From assembly GCA_007679095.1 (NCBI GenBank), contig VEFU01000023.1, positions 1 to 62,333 on the forward strand: DNA of 62,333 nucleotides, read 5' to 3'. This stretch comes from Paenibacillus bovis (GTDB lineage Bacteria > Bacillota > Bacilli > Bacillales > Bacillaceae_C). Below, piece by piece: positions 59,671 to 62,333 of this stretch (the stretch's first letter is position 1; each line of letters opens with the position of its first letter). The translations under genes were made by a program, and so were the position numbers. The notes under the pieces were generated by a model. It made no database searches, was not told where the DNA came from, and was given only the letters and a program-made list of their open reading frames with translations.

Positions 59671-60132
59671 CTATTGATATTTAATGGATTGGAGCATAGC
59701 CTTCAACATTCGAGCTCGTAATTCATCCCTCATCGGAAGATCGATATATATAACGGAGCGATCCATAACAGTTAGCATTAACTTTGCTTCATTCTTAGTA
59801 ATGACTTCTTCCTCTAATAAGCGAAAAACTACGTCTTGAGCATTTGTTTGTGAAATATTTCTTCCGATTAATGCTATTAATTGATCAATCAAATGTGCTT
59901 TATTATGTGTCTGCACTTTTGATATGCGAATGTATCCACCGCCACCACGTTTACTCTCTACCATATACCCTTTTTCAATCGTAAACCTAGTATTAATAAC
60001 ATAATTAATTTGTGATGGAACACATTGAAATTTATCTGCTATTTCATTTCTTTTAATCTCAATAATCTCACTATCACTTAACTCAAGCACCTTTTTCAAA
60101 TAGCTCTCAATCACATCGGATATATTCCGCAT
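59671..60132 (-). CDS. ctsR: Heat-shock repressor CtsR
   Basis: CtsR (153 aa) represses clp genes and releases DNA on heating. The winged helix carries the glycine-rich wing RGGGGYIRI, the thermosensor of the family. The N-terminal SDVIESYLKKVLE is typical. First gene of ctsR-mcsA-mcsB-clpC, behind its own operator (autoregulation). Confidence 0.98.
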   Translation of the reverse strand: MRNISDVIESYLKKVLELSDSEIIEIKRNEIADKFQCVPSQINYVINTRFTIEKGYMVESKRGGGGYIRISKVQTHNKAHLIDQLIALIGRNISQTNAQDVVFRLLEEEVITKNEAKLMLTVMDRSVIYIDLPMRDELRARMLKAMLQSIKYQ

Positions 60133-60161
60133 TGAAAAAGCCTCCTATACGCATGATTGAC

Positions 60162-60178
60162 TTTGACTATATTTGACT
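60162..60178 (-). promoter_or_regulatory. CtsR operator
   Basis: The minus strand reads AGTCAAATATAGTCAAA, a direct heptad repeat matching the CtsR box (RGTCAAANANRGTCAAA). It lies between the -10 element and the ctsR start codon, so CtsR should block transcription of its own operon. Confidence 0.93.
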
Positions 60179-60180
60179 TA

Positions 60181-60210
60181 ATTATACAAGAGAGAGCATC
60201 TAATTGGCAA
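60181..60210 (-). promoter_or_regulatory. SigA promoter of the ctsR operon
   Basis: On the minus strand TTGCCA and TATAAT are 18 bases apart, immediately upstream of the CtsR box. Confidence 0.8.
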
Positions 60211-60367
60211 TTATCACACATAGTATTATTTTAACCACACCTACAAAATCGAAACCATATACGGAGAAATAAATGATGATAAAGTCGATATGTGAGTTTG
60301 ATTAAATTTTTATTCTTTAGATGGAAGTTAGAAGAAGTGTAGACTTTTACTTCTAGAGGCACTTGTT

Positions 60368-61021
60368 GGGATTCTGATGGGGATCTGAGCGAGGAAATGA
60401 TTGCTTTTGGGTGTGTTTTTATTGGGCAATCGCAATTCCTTTGATTATTAAAGAGTGTAACTGACTACTTTCTGGATCAGTGAATTATTGTAACTTGGAG
60501 AGCAAATGAGTAGATCCAGAATTTAGTGTTTGGGGATTCTGATGGGAATCTGATTACCTTCTGGAGGGATTTTTTATCGTTTGGGAATCAGATAAGGATT
60601 CTTATTACCTTTTGAGCAAACTTTTTATCTTTTTGGAATCAAATGACGTGTCTGATTACCTTGTGGAGAGATTTCACTCTTTTGGGTAATCAGAGGGAGG
60701 GTTTGATTCTCATTCTAAAGGAGTTTTTCATATTTAGGGAATCATGCTGCGGGTTTGATTCCCTCCTGAAGGGTTATTCTACCTTTTGGGAATCATAGCA
60801 CCCTTTTGATTCCTTTCTTAAGTTAATTTTTTCTTTTTGGGAATCATAAAGCGATTTTGATTCCCTCCTGAAGAGTTTTTCCTCCCGTTTGGGAATCATT
60901 CAGCGGCTTTGATCCCCTTCTTGAAGGAATTTATCTCTTTTTGGGAATCATAGCATCAGTTTGATTCCCTTCTTGAAGGGATCACCTTCTTATCGGGAAT
61001 CAAACATAATTTCTCTCTACT
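60368..61021. repeat. Hairpin repeat array, family 1 (GGGAATCA units)
   Basis: About 13 tandem units start at 60368, 60424, 60473, 60533, 60583, 60634, 60684, 60737, 60788, 60839, 60891, 60943 and 60995. Better units have a 27-bp palindrome, GGGAATCA then ~11 variable bases then TGATTCCC, and a ~24-base pyrimidine-rich linker with a small CCTTCTTGAAGG-like palindrome. Pitch is 50-53 in the regular part. The units nearest ctsR are the most decayed. No open frame or cas gene is associated. See the findings. Confidence 0.85.
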
Positions 61022-61056
61022 GAATAGTGATTGTAATTAATCATTCTCCTATTTAT

Positions 61057-61335
61057 GGTATCTGTTCTACTTAAATAGATCCAAATTTTCATTTTCCAAT
61101 TTATTTGGGGTTTATTCAACTACAATAGTTACCTCTTTTGCTTTTTTTCTTACTATTGGTTACTATTCCGTCGTAATAGAGACCTTTTCTCCTTTTTTAC
61201 TTGTTTTTGGTCACTATTCAGGCATAATAGTGACCTCTTTTGCTGTTTTTTTAGTTCTTGGGCACTATTCCCTCTAAATAGTTACCTTAATTCGATACAT
61301 CCATTAATTCGGGCTTTATTGTATGACTGATTTTC
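61057..61335. repeat. Hairpin repeat array, family 2 (GGTCACTATT units)
   Basis: Units begin at 61057, 61108, 61158, 61209, 61260 and (degenerate) 61311. The best one has 10-base arms GGTCACTATT and AATAGTGACC around seven bases, 27 bp in all, followed by a T-rich linker. The sequence is unrelated to family 1, but the palindrome length and 50-51 base pitch are the same. Confidence 0.8.
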
Positions 61336-61363
61336 TTCATTCCTTTTACCAAACACAAAAAAA

Positions 61364-61385
61364 GCCACCTTCTTCAGAAGATGAC
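61364..61385 (-). terminator. rRNA-type terminator, copy 1
   Basis: GTCATCTTC pairs with GAAGGTGGC around TGAA (with wobble pairs), followed by seven T residues in the minus-strand transcript. Confidence 0.85.
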
Positions 61386-61392
61386 TTTCACT

Positions 61393-61467
61393 TGCCTGGC
61401 AACGTCCTACTCTCACAAGGGCGAACCCTCACTACCATCGGCGCGCGAGCTTAACTTCCGTGTTCGG
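61393..61467 (-). pseudogene. 5S rRNA 3'-half fragment, copy 1
   Basis: The minus strand reads GAACACGGAAGTTAAGCTC through GTGAGAGTAGGACGTTGCCA, the 3' half of 5S rRNA. Compared with the true copy, CTTCA in helix II is replaced by GCG. The 5' half is absent, so helix I cannot form and it is not a functional 5S gene. Confidence 0.8.
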
Positions 61468-61573
61468 GCTACGAATCACGATGACCGGCGAATCTCGGCG
61501 TCATCGGCGCTCGCTCGATTTAAATTCCTTCTCGCTCGATTTAAATTCCTTCCAGAAGGAATTTGTTCTCTTT

Positions 61574-61596
61574 GGGAATCATAAATAAGAATGTTC
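61574..61596. repeat. Orphan family 1 unit
   Basis: GGGAATCATAAATAAG follows a linker with CCTTCCAGAAGG, exactly as in array 1, but stands ~580 bases from it, on the far side of the partial-5S module and directly before array 3. The right arm is missing. Confidence 0.65.
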
Positions 61597-61931
61597 TGTA
61601 CTCTGCATTATCATATGAAGACAGTTTTTTATAATTATTTAATATCTTGTTTTCATACAAGCATAATGAAGACACTTTCGTAAAATTTAAGATGGATTTG
61701 TCTTCATATGAGCATTATGAAGACATTTTTACACTTTTCTCAAAATATTGTCCTCATACGGCTGTTATGAAGACACTTTTATTAAAATTATAGGTTTTTT
61801 GTCTTCATATCATCAGTATGAAGACACTTTTGAGTATTTTAAGAGAAATTTGTCTTCATATCTTCATTATGAGGACAGTTGTTCCTGTTTTTCTAGAACT
61901 TTGTCTTCATGCCATTAACAATTACCATGAA
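61597..61931. repeat. Hairpin repeat array, family 3 (TGTCTTCAT units)
   Basis: Seven units start at 61597, 61648, 61699, 61749, 61800, 61851 and 61902. Each is a 27-bp palindrome TGTCTTCAT, nine variable bases, ATGAAGACA, then ~24 bases of T-rich linker. The pitch is 50-51. The last unit loses its right arm where the second partial-5S module begins. Substitutions in the arms are few while the loop and linker vary freely. Confidence 0.88.
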
Positions 61932-61941
61932 ACACAAAAAA

Positions 61942-61963
61942 GCCACCTTCCTCAGAAGATGAC
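61942..61963 (-). terminator. rRNA-type terminator, copy 2
   Basis: The same stem as in the other two copies (GTCATCTTC / GAAGGTGGC, with one C for T change) and six T residues after it in the minus-strand transcript. Confidence 0.85.
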
Positions 61964-61970
61964 TTTCACT

Positions 61971-62045
61971 TGCCTGGCAACGTCCTACTCTCACAAGGGC
62001 GAACCCTCACTACCATCGGCGCGCGAGCTTAACTTCCGTGTTCGG
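61971..62045 (-). pseudogene. 5S rRNA 3'-half fragment, copy 2
   Basis: Identical to the fragment in copy 1, with the same GCG in place of CTTCA. Not a functional 5S gene by itself. Confidence 0.8.
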
Positions 62046-62098
62046 GCTACGAATCACGATGACCGGCGAATCTCGGCGTCATCGGCGCTCGCTCGATT

Positions 62099-62224
62099 CT
62101 CATGGGCATAGCCCATTGCGAGTCTCTCTCCCTTGATTCCTTGATCTTCTTGGTCCTCCTGATTCTCGCCTTACTTTGCATATACTGCGTTACTCTTATA
62201 CCTTCGGTATAACTAAAAAATACA
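62099..62224. other. Spacer between the second partial-5S module and the rrn operon
   Basis: No gene. It contains two perfect short palindromes: ATGGGC-AT-AGCCCAT (near 62100) and TTATACC-TTC-GGTATAA (62196-62212). Both would form hairpins in the region downstream of the rRNA terminator. Confidence 0.5.
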
Positions 62225-62229
62225 AAAAA

Positions 62230-62251
62230 GCCACCTTCCTCAGAAGATGAC
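62230..62251 (-). terminator. Terminator of the rrn operon
   Basis: GTCATCTTC pairs with GAAGGTGGC, then six T residues, 7 bases after the 3' end of the 5S gene on the minus strand. Confidence 0.9.
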
Positions 62252-62258
62252 TTTCACT

Positions 62259-62333
62259 TGCCTGGCAACGTCCTACTCTCACAAGGGCGAACCCTCACTA
62301 CCATCGGCGCTGAAGAGCTTAACTTCCGTGTTC
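62259..62333 (-). rRNA. rrf: 5S ribosomal RNA, 3' part, cut by the window end
   Basis: The minus strand reads GAACACGGAAGTTAAGCTCT, then TCAGCGCCGATGGTAGTGAG, and ends GAGTAGGACGTTGCCAGGCA, the standard 3' two thirds of a Bacillaceae 5S rRNA. Helix II sequence CTCTTCAGCGCC is normal here, unlike in the two partial copies. The 5' part and the rest of the rrn operon lie outside the window. Confidence 0.92.

Larger units (their letters stand above)
61351..61520 (-). repeat. Partial-5S module, copy 1
   Basis: A ~170-base module containing the rRNA terminator, the 3' half of 5S rRNA (61393-61467, minus strand) and ~50 bases that replace the 5S 5' half. It is identical to copy 2 except for one T/C change and one A. 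It begins in phase with array 2 and ends at CTCGCTCGATT, followed by a direct repeat of 20-odd bases (CTCGCTCGATTTAAATTCCT twice). Confidence 0.85.
61930..62098 (-). repeat. Partial-5S module, copy 2
   Basis: Near-identical to copy 1 (one substitution, one single-base indel over ~170 bases). It starts inside the right arm of the last family 3 unit. The sequence replacing the 5S 5' half contains CGATGAC and GTCATCG, which can pair into a hairpin of its own. Confidence 0.85.

Noticed and set aside
60211-60367. Further gene upstream of ctsR
   Set aside because: Only short frames without ribosome-binding sites; the region is AT-rich and continues into the decayed repeats.
60368-61931. CRISPR array
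   Set aside because: The repeats are degenerate palindromes with imperfect identity, the linkers are all T-rich and resemble each other, three unrelated repeat sequences alternate with 5S modules, and no cas gene is nearby.
61381-62111. Two plus-strand open frames (67 and 97 aa) sharing the start MTFTCLATSYSHKGE
   Set aside because: They are antisense to the 5S-derived sequence and terminator, with no ribosome-binding site; identical only because the DNA is duplicated.

Overview
The window is a piece of a low-GC Gram-positive chromosome, family Bacillaceae. Gene order and protein sequences match the B. subtilis rrn-ctsR-to-rpsI region gene for gene, and the overall look is of the Oceanobacillus/Virgibacillus/Ornithinibacillus group (genus is inference only). 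Nearly all housekeeping genes are on the minus strand, so the block reads from the right end to the left.

Right end (about 60.1-62.3 kb): the 3' half of a 5S rRNA gene of an rrn operon that continues beyond the window. It is followed downstream by two extra ~170-bp modules carrying only a 5S 3' half plus the rRNA terminator, and by an unusual ~1.5 kb stretch of tandem hairpin repeats. There are three sequence families, all with ~27-bp imperfect palindromes on a 51-52 bp pitch. Then come the CtsR-controlled stress operon ctsR-mcsA-mcsB-clpC with radA; yacL-ispD-ispF-gltX (disA, normally between radA and yacL, is missing); a cysteine T-box with cysE-cysS-mrnC-rlmB-rae1; sigH; rpmG-secE-nusG-rplK-rplA; an L10 leader with rplJ-rplL-rsmC; rpoB-rpoC; the str operon (rplGB, rpsL, rpsG, fusA, tuf); the S10-spc-alpha superoperon (rpsJ to rplQ); the ECF transporter core ecfA1-ecfA2-ecfT with truA; and rplM-rpsI. 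Together these make the translation and transcription machinery, the Sec translocase core, protein quality control, cysteine supply and isoprenoid steps.

Left end (1-8.3 kb): the synteny breaks after rpsI. This accessory stretch holds a membrane-anchored Lys/Glu/Pro-repeat protein, a transporter remnant, two lipoproteins (one with a von Willebrand A domain), an AtzG-like small protein with an amidase, and a large catalase on the plus strand. The amidase and the vWA lipoprotein are each split by a one-base shift, and the second lipoprotein may have lost its start in a T-run, so this part is either decaying or carries indel errors. The catalase lacks the distal-haem asparagine pair usually found in the family.

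No insertion sequences, tRNA genes, CRISPR arrays or prophage genes were recognised. The most unusual feature is the hairpin-repeat and partial-5S region between the rrn operon and ctsR.
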